NCBI GenBank assembly: GCA_008638375.1
Contig: CM018043.1
Span: 58,037,510-58,101,509, forward strand
Direction of reading: 5' to 3'
DNA length: 64,000 nucleotides
Origin: Nyssa sinensis
Taxonomy: Eukaryota; Streptophyta; Magnoliopsida; Cornales; Nyssaceae
A model generated the notes under the pieces. That model saw nothing but the letters and a program-made list of their open reading frames with translations. It was not told the DNA's origin and did no database searches. Below are positions 49,301 to 58,770 of this stretch, piece by piece. The position numbers were made by a program, and so were the translations under genes. Within the stretch, counting starts at the first letter, position 1, and each line of letters starts with the position of its first letter.

Positions 49301-52300
49301 TAGTAAGAGACTTTGTAAAGAAATTAGCCAATTGCAATGCAGAAGGAAGAAAGAAAAGAGAAATTGTCCCAAGTTGAAGATGATGCCGCACAAAAGAGCA
49401 ATTGATCTCAAAGTATTTGGTTTGCTCATGAAAGACAAAGTTGCGTGCTATCTAAATGGAACTCCAGTTATCACAACACATAGGAATAAGTACAGATAAT
49501 AGAATGTCAAGATCAGCAAGCAACCACCGTAACCAAACTATCTCAGCCTTATTAGTAGCCATGACACAATATTCAACCTGGGCAGAAGAACGAGCAACAA
49601 CGGTCTACTTCTTGCTTTTCTGGAAAAATAATATTTGCCTAGAAATATATATATATATATATATATATAACATGTAAAATTTAAAATATAAAAAGCTCAA
49701 CTCAACAAAGCCTTAAAAATTTAATATATTATATAAACTTAAAATATCTAATTTTTAATATAATATATTAAATTATTTATATGCTATATTTAATAGGATC
49801 GAATCATTAACGGATTGGATATTTAATCCATTCAACTAAATGAGTTATCAATTTTGGATCGAATCATATAATCAGATCAAATTTTTGTATCATATTCGTA
49901 TAAATATATCAGAATTGTATCAAGATTTGATCCATTGACAACCTACCGTGTTCATGTCCGTTTTTGTATCCATATTTTCTAGCTTAAAGCCCAAAGTTGA
50001 TTAAAGAATAGATTTCATATTAGCCACCCCACGTATAGTTATTGCATTGTTGGGTTGAGATATGTTGAGATCCAAGAAAAAACACTAAAAGATCTCCCAA
50101 ACAATCTACAAAGCCAAACATATCTCTTAGAGTTAGTACTCAATGAAGCATTATCCCCATCATCAACCAAAAATCCATGACAAAAGATTTCAAGAAAGGG
50201 CATAACTTGTGTTAATGTGACAATTGATCATCAACCAAGCAAATAAGAACATTCTGAAATGCCTTAGCTTATTTTATGCTGGTTAAATCATTCCTATATC
50301 ATACGGGCTTAACCTCACATCATCTATGTTCAACTTAACTTGAACTTCTCGCAACTTTTCCTGCTGAAAAATGACCTGATGCTTAGAGACAATGAATCAC
50401 GAACACTTTATTTTGGGTCACGTACTGGGCACGAGAAAAAAGAGTGTCCAAATTTTTTATTTTCTAAATTTCGGACACGTTTTCTTCTCTCTCTCTCTTT
50501 TTTTTTTTGGCTTTTCCCTCTTTTCTCCTCATCTCCTCTATTTTTTGTATATATATATATATATATTCACACACACACACATATGTTTTATGTAACAGTT
50601 AGTAAATTTGTTTTGATACTTGAATCATGGACGTTAATGATTAAATGAAAAAGTTCTTAGAATTTTAATTTAATGCTTTTGTAATTTTAATATCTTAATA
50701 ATATTTTTGTGATTTGTGTATTTTTATGCCAATTTTAATTAAAATAATCTTAGATTTTTATTATATGCTCATATAAATAATATAAAAAACTTATATATTC
50801 AATGTGTCCATGATATATTCGTGTCTTTTTTTTTTAGAAATGTCATGTCCACATGTCCGTGTCATATACGTATCTCGTGTTCTTGCTTCTTAGCTTGGAG
50901 ACTTGCATTCTCGGAGAAACAAACATGAATGACATGCCTTCTACAACCACTTATGCAAAAGCTCACATGTATTTTAGTTGCCATATATCCCAGAAACCAG
51001 CCCACAAGTCTTATGCCAGAAGCATTGAAGAAAAAGAAGACAAAGGGATATTACAGAAAACATTATTAACAAAGTGTTGTCATTAACAATGTGTATACTT
51101 GGAAGTAGGCAGAAAATTTCTAACAACCTCGCCAATGTGGTTCCATTACATAATTTTGAACAACTCAAGGGACCATTAACACATGCAGGAAAAAAGAATG
51201 CAAGTATTGCATGTTAAAAGCAGTTGTAGGGAAGTATGACAACATTGTAAATGGCTGAAGACTTCAACACTAATAGGACACAGAACCGAGGTAAACTAAT
51301 TTAAAATAATCAATACAGATTTAGTCAACTTTTGCAATACAAATTTCACATCATAAAGCACAGATCAATGCTAAAATGACTGGGTGTATGTCTTTAAAAG
51401 AAAGGAAGACGGAAAGAAACAATCTACTCTTATTTTTTATTTTCTTATAGCCAGATGGAACTATGATGGGTAGTTGTTATAAAATCATGGAGCCAGAATG
51501 AACCTCAATCAAGCGGCCATGCCAATACAAAAATATTCCACAATTTGCCTGCTCCCATTCTAACTGACAGCGACCAAGAGTGAGTTGGACAGGTTTTCCC
51601 ATGACAATACCATTTTCCACAACAGTCCTATTGAGAGACTTTGCTAATGGCCGACTTCTAACCTGTTGAAAGGATGGAAAAATAAAGAAAGCCAACAATC
51701 CAACAGGATCTAAACATAAAAGCAGCGAGAAACATGCAATTACCAGAGATTGTTGAATATATATCTTCATTCGCGGATCTAAGAAGATGACTTCTAAATA
51801 AGATCGAAGAGAATAGTCTAATGGCACCTGAAACCAAAGAAGAAACAAAACTAAGTTAAATCTAAATTTACAACAGTAACCCTTGGTAAGCCTCCAGATG
51901 TGAATGCCTAACCATACGACTAGTCTGGCCTGGCCGAGATCTGATCCGTTTAGAACGAATGAGTATGTCACCTTGGTGGAAGGAGCTCCCACCACTCAAC
52001 CCAGTCTCCCATTCCAGGCAACAATCAGACCCCCATTTATCTAAATTCCATATGTATATTTGTGTTCCTGTACCATTTTCATGGAACAGTCCTGCCTTTT
52101 CACCAATAAGATACTTATTAAATGGTGAAAATTTCTTAATATCCCTCAAATTGTACTTTGCTAAAGCTTCACTTTGGACAGTAGTATCCACTTCCATAAA
52201 CTGCCCTTGCCTCTGGTAGCTTACAATGGGGATTTCCAAATTCTACACATGAGAGTTTAGGAAGAATAAGAACCGATCAGTTGGAATAAACATAAAGAAA

Positions 52301-55300
52301 AAATTCAACTGAACAATAAAATCAAAACAAAAGTTCCGTGGTTGCATACATCTTTTCCCTCATTTAGTGACTGTGAAAGAAAAACTATAGATCTTGAATT
52401 AGAAGTCTGAGACAGAACCAGAGCATCTTTGCCAAGTCTCATTGCTCCAGTCTGAGAAAGCAATGTTCAAAATAAGCCCATAAGCATCATGCAGTAATCC
52501 AAGAACTCAAAAATAGAATATAGCTGAAAGCATACATGAAACTGTAACCACCAGGATTCAGGTAGAAAAATAAAGAAATATTAAAAATCACATCACCATA
52601 TTGTCGGGATATTAAAAGCACGTTAATAATGGCATTATTGTAATTTTTGTTATACTCAATAATGAAACATAGAGAGGTGTAGGGATGTGGTATAATCTCA
52701 ACCTCCTATTTTTCAGAAATGCTTTCTTTTTCATGTTATCTCTTCTTCACTTACAAGCAGTAGAATCATACAAATCAATCATTTCAACTTGGTATCAGAG
52801 CACAATCGAACTCAAAAAAAAAAAAACTCATCGAACACCTGTGGAAGACATCATAGTAGAATAGGAAGACCAAAAGTACGATGACGTCATGCTAATATCA
52901 GCATTTTCCAGCGATGAATCTCATGGGGTTGGATGGCCTCTTTTAGCTGAGCAATGCAGTGATTTTTTAAATTTTTTTGTGGTCGTTTTATGGGACTTCT
53001 CTATTTTTTAATGTTTTTCTAAAATCACTGAATTAGTTTTTTATCTGATCTTTCTGGCTATTGTGATCCTTTTTTATGCTTCAAACCGATGATAAGGGTG
53101 CGACTAGCCCCATGGAGGTTTGATTTGGTTGACCCATGATCATCTAAGTCACCTATTGTTGAATATGAGACAAAAGAGGTGTCTGGCCCCCTGTTTTTTT
53201 TTAGATGTGGGCATGCGTGAACAGTGGATTATGCCCATATTGCTACAGGTTTTGGGTGTGTTGTTGATACTAAGCTCTATTTGGCTACTATAGTGTCATT
53301 TGGATTCTATTTTAGCTATCTAGGTATCGTGGGTCTCTGTTTTGGCTTTGTAGGTGCTGTTTTGGCCTTGTTTCAGAGTATTCAACTCAAATCAACAAAG
53401 CCTTATCCCAATTATTTGGGTTCGGCTACATGAATCATATCTTGCCATTCTTTTCTATTTAATGTCATTTTCTCCATTAGACCACACATTACCAAAGTTA
53501 TTCTTCCAACGGAAGCTCAAATTCTCCTCTAGAAAATTGTGCCAACAAGTCTGCCAATGCATGACCATTGATGGAATTAGGTGCTACCCAAGTTCCCAAC
53601 TAATCTCAAATTCTGCTAACAATAATAACGACCTCAACACGTTCCCTGACAAAGCTAGTCGCATCAATAAGTTTTTGATTGGATCATATTTGATCACCAA
53701 ATGGAGTGGATATAACAGCATACAGTGTCAAAACTTCTATGCAGTAAAAACAATGGCCAAACAATACCGCTCAAGAATGGTGTATCGGGTCTCAGGTCCT
53801 GAACTATCTGGCCTCTCCTGAGTGTTTACCTCTCGAGCCACTAAAGCGCCAATAGATCGTGAAGTTGCAGTTAGATAGAAGAAAAGTGGTTTGCTAGGAT
53901 GGGGAGCAACCATTGTATAAGGAGATGTCAAGACTTCTCTCTGATGTTCCTCCTCCCATACAAAAGTTGTCTTCGCCTTGAACAAGGAGCTGTACAGGTG
54001 TTTAATCTCCCCGAGTAGTTGACCTTCTCCAAAAAGATTTTAAGTTGCTTTCAGTAGTAGGCCGAGGCATCTCTTAAATTGCCACAACCTTTGCCAAATC
54101 TGCTTCAGCATGTGTACAATACATCCTACGAATTTTCCTGCTATGACCCCAAAAGCACACTTTAGTGGATTAAGAAGGAGATAAAATTGTCTACATCTTT
54201 CAAAGACTTTCTTTAGGCCATCAAGATGTTCCTCCTCCCGTGAAGATTTAACAACCATGTCATCCACATAAAACTCTAGCTTTCTGTGAAGCATGTCGTA
54301 AAACAGATAGGCCATTACCCGTTGATATGTTGCTCTAGCATTTTTTAGGCCAAAGAGCATGACTTGATAGAAGAAATTTCCAATTGGCATGCGAAAGGTT
54401 GCCTTCCGCACGTCCAATGGAACCATCTTGATTGATTATAGCAACTAAAACCGTCCATCAAGGAAAACATATGATTATCGACCGTGGCATCAATAAGGGT
54501 ATCAACATTCAGAAGATGAAATGCATCCTTAGGACAAAGGCCAATAATGGAAGGGGGTTACACCACCAAGGAAAAGGGTTCTAAGGTTTGCTTACTTGAG
54601 AGTGACACTGCCTACCCACCTTCCATTATTGTACTGCTTTGCTGCTCACCCTCCTTTCCAGCTACATTTGTCCCATCGTTAAACCTGCTATTCTGCAAGG
54701 AAGGTCCCATACACCTATCCTTTCCATTCTCCCCTCCCCTTTATAATAATCCAAATGAGCCATTGTTCTATCTACCAAATCCATCCATCTACTTATCACT
54801 GGTCCAATGTATGAGAGGATGAAAACTTTACTCGCTTAGCAATCTAGGTCAGAACAATAAATCAAAAATAATATATGCAAAATTGAGCAACATTTACTAC
54901 TATGATGATCTCAATTTTACATGTACTAAAAGGCCCTCCAGTCCAAATCCAAATTAAGTTTAATGTTTAGCACAATGTTGGCATATTAGAAAACAATGTT
55001 CATATTTCTACTAATATGGTTAAATATAACAAGCTTAAGTTTCACAGAAAAGGTGTATAACTTACTTTTGTCATTTCACTTTCAAGTATTCAAATCATAT
55101 CGAAACCTTTTTTATTTTGGATAAGTGTAACATATAAATGCACAAGGGGGTGCTCCAATATCAAACAAAAAAAAACTAAACTCTTTTTTTTTTAAGTGTA
55201 ATAAATAAAGGCACAAGGGGGCGCTCCAATATAATAAAAAAAAACTATAAATCTCCTTCGAATTCAAAAAAATAAAATAAAATACAATCTAGAAAAAATG

Positions 55301-58300
55301 TTAAGCCACTTGATAACCAAAAATAAAGGGTTCTCAATACAATAGCTTTTAGCCCCTCTCCATTCTATACTTCCACAACCATTTCCCAATGAGATCCTTA
55401 TTAAAGATTCCAAGGTCTCTAACCCCCATCCTCCATCCTTTATTGGAGTGCTAAAAGAAGTAGACACCCTCTAGTAACCAATTTCAAATTTTAATACAAT
55501 AGATGCATGGAATCTAACTAAATGGTGATACTTTGTTCACACTTAATTATGATATGATATATCAATTAGAAAACAAACATTGTGAGTCATGGAAGACAGC
55601 GCGAACAAGCCCCAATATAGCAGAACTCAAGACAAAATCAAATGCTGCTTGGTTGTGCAAAACCAAGTCCTCATAAGAAGCCAATAATCCAACCAAACAA
55701 TGATGACATGTTACACCAACAAACACTTTGTGCACAAAGATGACAACAAAACAGGGCTACCCAGGCTGATCCAATTATTCAAAGAAGAAGAAGAAGACAA
55801 GAAAAGCTACCTTAAAACCAACACCAAATCTCCCAATACAATGGGGATCATCTACATCAGGTTCCTTGTGCCCAAATGATACCATTCTTACGATCTCCTG
55901 ATGGGTCATCCCGTGGCCATTGTCTATAACTGACAGCATAGGAATATCTTTGCCAGCATTTTTTGAATATACGATATCAATAGAGATTTCCAATCTGTTG
56001 AACACCAGCAACGAATCATATTTAATAAGAAAAGTGTGCAATTAAACACAAATGATCAAAATAGAAAAATGGCATTGACAAAATTTGAGGTTTTGACCAG
56101 TGCTAGATAACAAGGCTCTGAACCTGTTTTGCAAAATAAGAAAATAAATTTTAAAAAATGGAAAAAAAAACAGATACCTAGTTGCTGCAGCATCTCTTGA
56201 ATTGTCAACAAGCTCGGCAATTGCACCAAAAATCCAGCCAGAATGTGCTTGACCAAGAGTTTTCAAATAACTAGGGTCTGTTCGAGCATAATTTTTCTCC
56301 AAGGGACCATTATGCCCCAGAGCATAGGGTTCAGATCTGCTAAAAGATTCATCCCTCAATTTGCATGCATGGCGATCCCCAGCAGCCTCCCCCAAAGAAG
56401 AAACTAGCCTACAGTGCATGAAGGTATTTGTTGATTCCAAGATAGGTTGAGAAATTCCACAGGTTTTATCTGCAACCACACCGGCTCACACAAGGTTACA
56501 GCTGCATTTATCTCTGTGCCAGTACTAATAGTTAGAAATCGAAACAACTTGTATACATACACATTCCGTTGTAGTTAGAAGTTGAAAAATTGTATACACG
56601 TTCCATGGCCTTTAAAAAGCACCGAAAGAGCACGTCACTGATCAATAACATACATCCTATGCGTTCAGTGCCACCCCAACACACACCCACCCCCCCAAAA
56701 AAAAAAAGAATAATAATAATAAACTCAAAAAAAATCTAAAGTACAAATTAGAAGATACGGAGGACTACAAGGAAAGGGACTTTATGCTTCATTTAGCCTT
56801 TTTTTGGGGGGGCAGGGGGGCTCACCTGATATGCCATGCTTATTTGTTTTCTCCATCCGATATGAAACTACAGCATGGCTGAACTTTGAGCCTTCAGCGG
56901 GAGGAAGTATATAAAACTCAGCTAATTCAAGTTTTGCAATAGCAACCTTCAAAACCACAGTATTTCACAAGTTAAATTATACTAAGACACTCAAAAAAAA
57001 AAAAATAAGCAAAAAATGTCTTTCTTCACAAAAAAGTAGATTTATATACCTTTCAATAATAAATCTTTACCTTATTGTTCTTCTGGAGGAAGCCCAAGAA
57101 CATTCCCCACTCCCTCCGCTGCATAGAATTTTCCGAAGCAGGGCGTAGAAAACAATGAGGTAATCCAGAAAGAGAATCAATTGTCTTTGGTCGAACTATA
57201 TCAGATATGTTCCAGACAGAAGGCCTGTAAAACATTGCACAGTGAGTGAGGATAGAATTTTAAATTGCAATCGACAAAAAATGCAAAGGCCTGTATGCTG
57301 ATGGCCCAAAAAAAGGGGGGAAAAAACAGATATTGACAATCAACTTCCAAAAGAAGAAAAAAATCCACATACAACAAAGCTAACAACCCACTCTATAGGC
57401 CTCAAACTTCATATAAAAGCAATATGAAAGCCTAATTACTTCCTACAGTAACAATACTACAATACCTTTATCGAAAAACATGGGAGAGGGGAAGACAGTA
57501 TAGAGAGAACTGTGAAAGCATAAAAGTCGTGAATTGGAGGAATAGGGAGTTTTGTGTTTTTTTTTCTTCATGTTTTGGGTGTTGGTGTTGTTCGATCACC
57601 AGCCATCAGCTAGAAAAATTCAAGTTAATGCCCAAACCTAAAATAGTAGTTAGTAAGAGTTACTCAAACCACTTTAGCTATAGGCACATAACCTAATCTT
57701 TACTAATGCCTTCCCTATCTGCAATATAATCAGGAAAAAGGTTCACTTTTATGAATAATGGAACAGATCCTTTGCATGCATACTTTATAAAAGGTAGAAT
57801 CTGATATTGCAACAAAAGAAACAGAATCTAAACAAAATATTAATACCAACCAGAATAAAATTTCAAAACAAGTCCCAAAGACAATACAACCACTAACAGA
57901 CATAGTATTTGGGAGCGTATGCATACATTTCAAAGGGGGCGTTGAGGCACTGTGTCCGAGATATGGGTTTCTGATCTTTCATCAGCAGAACATAGCGTTC
58001 AAAACCATCTACAAAATTGAGTGTTAGAATAATGAAGATCCGAAGGGGAGAGACAAAATAAAATACAAATTTTTTTTTTTTGGATCAGTCAAAATAAAAT
58101 ACAAATTTTTGCAAGCAAAACTTAATAAATTATGCAACTAAAACACTCCTAGTTGCCATATAAGTTGTATCATATACCTCATATGGTTGTTGGACAACAA
58201 CACTACTGTCAATGTTGTAGTAGAAAATTTTCAATTTTTAGGATGTCGCCACATCCAACAACCTATGCCATGCCAAACAGTGATACTCGCCTCTATATTT

Positions 58301-58375
58301 TATAAAACAAATTGAAACAAAAAGCTATTCACCTTGTTTTAGTGGCTCATTTAAGTTAAATGGCAAATCTCCCAT
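28345..58375 (-). CDS. MORC-type GHKL ATPase with CW zinc finger
   Basis: MORC proteins are DNA-compacting GHKL ATPases acting in gene and transposon silencing in the nucleus. Fifteen minus-strand exons close a 2151-nt frame (716 residues): 58333-58375, 57927-58008, 57071-57224, 56826-56946, 56178-56469, 55811-55994, 52350-52451, 51913-52242, 51744-51827, 51504-51662, 48898-48981, 47531-47668, 46312-46424, 44564-44724, 28345-28448. ATPase motifs: N-box AELVDN (Glu219, Asn223), DNGHGM (255-260), GRFGVGFK (285-292). The S5-like region contains YNLRDIKKFSPFNKYLIGEK and VPLDYSLRSYLEVIFL. The CW finger spans about 603-645 (EWVQCDKCRKWR, then W629-x-C and CETPEE; ligands C607, C610, C631, C640). 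The first ~200 residues were not recognised. The last exon, across a 16.1-kb transposon-filled intron, encodes an acidic-serine then basic tail (TPILKRLRRGPPR); it rests on splice sites and exact frame closure only. The start is the first ATG after the leader splice. Confidence 0.85.
30029..30153. mobile_element. LTR-like sequence interrupted by the LINE
   Basis: The stretch begins TGTTAGGGTTTGTGCCCTAA, which looks like the start of a plant LTR. It continues to the LINE target site, and sequence beyond the LINE (36454-36500) would be its continuation. No second end or target duplication was found, so this is a weak call. Confidence 0.35.
30259..33901 (-). pseudogene. LINE ORF2, endonuclease-reverse transcriptase with one frameshift
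   Basis: The N-terminal part (33901-31988) is an apurinic-type endonuclease: LSWNVRGLND, CFQETKM, GDFNVVRSPDERSG and SDHHPIMLY. It is followed by the RT fingers and palm start (FIALIPKKEG, FRPISLVSSVYKLIAKVL, KLDIEKAFDHVNW). The frame breaks at a T7 run in the coding strand near 31997-32003 and resumes one base off at GFFRSSRGLRQGDPLSPFLF. It then runs through the catalytic FADDTIIF motif and a zf-RVT region (HSKAPPKASFFVWEASWNAI, CYLCRNNEERMNHVLIHC) to the stop at 30259. One base in a homopolymer is the only break seen, so it could be a recent mutation or a sequencing error. Confidence 0.9.
33915..36194 (-). CDS. LINE ORF1, DUF4283-type RNA-binding protein
   Basis: An intact 759-residue frame. 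The region around residues 170-300 (WFLFELPSEEEAIRILNKRNW, LHPWTP, TWIRFMGLPAFLW, RHLRWARVLVRG) is typical of the DUF4283 domain in plant LINE ORF1 proteins, which coat the element RNA. The C-terminal half is charged and low in similarity. No CCHC zinc knuckle was seen. The stop is 13 bases before the ORF2 start, the usual dicistronic arrangement. The start is the first ATG of the frame, about 240 bases inside the element. Confidence 0.85.
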   Translation of the reverse strand: MFAQIEEKSFEIVRETEAKGELLQIIERGPGVVRRLWVLRWELDWLCSTLEQFSSGKRRVFFPLGLHGRDRSLILWKGSNHRGNFMRIEGRSHLGTRRLFLPEDQSNGGWAIYAKAFRSMGLADQRPSMTQKRSFLEVCRIQDWPSEPVMVESRSVNASVDLEVSMGSCGSRLNYLRRCLVGRFGDLNSPVPDRVKIHRWALKKWGIQAGLKVLDLNGAWFLFELPSEEEAIRILNKRNWSFEGLTMTLHPWTPSGCCSRSEDSRLTWIRFMGLPAFLWSTDVFRAMGDRCGSFVTLDRDTVERRHLRWARVLVRGRTEDIPAALRIKCGKWSFDIPIWSEAGPTCSEDDSRRPEVAAGRDTDREAVVGVHASRARQWHNTHVRDDPRGHHRSPALSTGSDNSNFKFHCARKGKRRDGKIPEVRRETGLAFPSNNRYGLGLGHLQMFRRGLGYQGRPRVYPKKQRIQQPFKAQDRNSLKAQTRSYFQGRTEAAQAARGRPSSGRLSHQTDLVIRMPESQSQGDGDRASDAEDDAAMEEGAKKPALGSDKGKEKEGLQAAIMPVDDISEGQASDHSDMLDEKEFLQYLESSSCKDVCPNTWGAGCSFAAEMELQSVQDRTSEQGDTMVVRQGETFLNLEDYNPLAVILPEVNTISEAHSTELICPQQQITEGWVLRKLGKVSKILGVPCVGYEDRLMDLFREIMLCNSPPRPCINSGSTEKAKEDKSVKRMRRVMKELSCSVNYGGSKQPEALVEGIERF
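36502..37210 (-). mobile_element. 5'-truncated LINE fragment
   Basis: A T-run at about 36502-36510 (poly(A) on the minus strand) is followed by a LINE 3' end. The minus-strand frame 36987-37211 matches the RT C-terminal/zf-RVT region (GKVEDYFPWRLTWKSRAPNKVAPFLAWVVAWNAILTNDNLR). It is a different family from the neighbouring full LINE. No target duplication was found. Confidence 0.75.
37725..40945 (-). pseudogene. Decayed Copia gag-pol
   Basis: Frames on the minus strand, broken by stops and frameshifts, carry Copia domains in order. Gag start lies at about 40945-40700 (LNGLNYLAWAHTVKVFLRGKRK) and gag middle at 40463-40080. Integrase lies at 39673-39017 (CEACQLGKHSRSSF, HMDIWGPFRVSS, FLDDYSRMTWLFFMK, IRSDNALEYTQ, QQNGVAERKHR). 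Reverse transcriptase follows at about 39000-38000 (YQLDIKNAFLHVDFQKEVYM). An RNase H-adjacent segment (YLTITQPTITYVVGVVSQY) lies near 38110-38050. The Copia order, integrase before RT, is clear. The element is not autonomous. Confidence 0.85.
41416..41940. mobile_element. hAT-like MITE, 525 bp, nested in the Copia leader
   Basis: It starts CAGTGTATTAAAGGC and ends GCCTTTGACTACACTG, a hAT-type inverted repeat. Flanking 8-mers atgacgtc (41408-41415) and atgatatc (41941-41948) match at 6 of 8. The interior is AT-rich with no ORF. The insertion lies between the Copia primer site and gag. Confidence 0.75.
43226..43692. mobile_element. Mutator-like MITE, 467 bp, with perfect 9-bp target duplication
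   Basis: Termini GGGTAAATTACACTGACC and the inverse of GGTTAGTATAATTTACCC form an inverted repeat of about 31 bp. The 9-mer ttaaaagtt lies at 43217-43225 and 43693-43701. A 9-bp duplication points to the Mutator superfamily. A subterminal motif containing TTACTTTACCTGACAATATA is repeated on the left arm. No transposase is present. Confidence 0.8.
44484..44599 (-). repeat. 70-bp-spaced tandem duplication across the penultimate MORC exon end
   Basis: Segments 44484-44529 and 44554-44599 match at about 36 of 46 positions. The exon copy contains the real splice donor (GTAAGT). The intronic copy has ATAAGT at that place, and its CACCAGTAG supplies the stop codon if the intron is read through. Confidence 0.7.
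47102..47221. mobile_element. Small hAT-like MITE, 120 bp
   Basis: Ends CAGTGGCAGA and TCTGCCACTG are perfect inverted repeats. Flanking 8-mers gatccatt (47094-47101) and gacccatt (47222-47229) match at 7 of 8. It contains a long G-run. It lies in the MORC intron between exons 12 and 13. Confidence 0.75.
47943..48252 (+). mobile_element. Solo LTR, 310 bp
   Basis: It starts TGATG and ends CATCA, and is flanked by cattt at 47938-47942 and 48253-48257. A TATA-like CCTATAAATAATC lies near 48117-48129, orienting the LTR to the plus strand, antisense to MORC. No internal domain was found nearby, as expected after LTR-LTR recombination. Confidence 0.7.
50390..50896. mobile_element. MITE-like repeat, copy 2 (inverse of the 23764 copy)
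   Basis: The right end CTTGCTTCTTAGCTTG matches the inverse of the left end of copy 1 (CAAGCTAAGAAGCAC). Shared words include TTGAATCATGGACGTTAATGA and CAATGTGTCC, with an AT-rich core. It contains a (TA)n(CA)n microsatellite near 50548-50580. It lies in the MORC intron between exons 10 and 11. Confidence 0.5.
52602..53370 (+). mobile_element. Copia fragment: 5' LTR, primer site and leader
   Basis: A 188-bp LTR-like stretch (52602-52789, starting TGTCGGG) is followed by the initiator tRNA-Met-type primer site TGGTATCAGAGC at 52790-52801. The leader resembles that of the 37509 Copia element (GACGTCATGCTAATATCAGC here against GACGTCATGCTGATGTCAGC there). The coding region is missing. It lies antisense in the large MORC intron 6. 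Confidence 0.7.
53737..54426 (-). pseudogene. Ty3-type reverse transcriptase/RNase H fragment
   Basis: The frame 54426-54040 reads as the Ty3 RT palm: FRMPIGNFFYQVMLFGLKNARATYQRVM, then FYVDDMVVKS, then LNPLKCAFGV. The frame 53985-53737 matches the RNase H start (KPLFFYLTATSRSIGALVARE, ETRYTILERYCLAIVFTA). The parts are in different frames and neither is complete. No LTRs are recognised. It lies in MORC intron 6, in sense with the gene. Confidence 0.8.
55110..55467 (-). mobile_element. Truncated LINE fragment with duplicated 3' end
   Basis: The minus-strand frame 55467-55264 resembles the LINE region after RT (KDGGWGLETLESLIRISLGNGCGSIEW). Downstream, two similar units of about 70 bp (near 55120-55190 and 55195-55255) share CACAAGGGGG(T/C)GCTCCAATAT followed by A-rich DNA, a duplicated LINE 3' UTR. 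Confidence 0.5.
58075..58089 (-). mobile_element. LINE 3'-end stump with about 20-bp target duplication
   Basis: A T-run plus GGATCAGT separates two copies of a 20-21-bp sequence (about 58054-58074 and 58090-58110). On the minus strand it reads ACTGATCC plus poly(A), an insertion that kept almost no LINE sequence. It lies in MORC intron 1. Confidence 0.6.
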
Positions 58376-58599
58376 TTGTGAACCTGTGAAAATTAGCCAT
58401 ATACCAGAGCATAAGTATAGAAGAATTAGCCGCCTGGGGGGGGGGGGGGGTGTTTTTTCTTTTGAAATATATTTAAGTGCCAAAAAAGTGGGGGCACAAC
58501 CCAAGTACACAGTTGACCTCACAATCTAAAAAGTTCGGATTCCAAGAGTCAAAATTTGTGCAATTCAGTTAGCATGTGATAATCAAATTTATAAAAAAA

Positions 58600-58770
58600 A
58601 AAACAAGGGCAAGCCCAGTAGAAGAGGCTCTTGCCACCGTGGGGCTTGAGGAAGGTTAAGTGTACTTAGCCTTACTCCCGCAAATAAAGAGGCTTTCTCT
58701 GCAACTTAAACCCATGACCTCTATGTCACAGTTGAATCTTACCATTGCGCAAAGCCCACCCTCAACAAGA
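58600..58770 (-). mobile_element. Au-like SINE
   Basis: On the minus strand it runs from an A-box-like CAATGGTAAGATT through a B-box-like GGTTTAAGTTGC. It then matches the Au-type 3' region (GGGAGTAAGGCTAAGTACA, CCCCACGGTGGCAAGAGCCT, TACTGGGCTTGCCCTTG) and ends in a poly(A). No target duplication was found. It lies in the 5' leader intron of MORC. Confidence 0.7.

Noticed and set aside
53385..53470. CAACAAAGCCTTATCCCAAT-type repeat as a gene or RNA
   Set aside because: It looks like a dispersed plant repeat, also hinted at near 49695, but I could not assign a family or boundaries.
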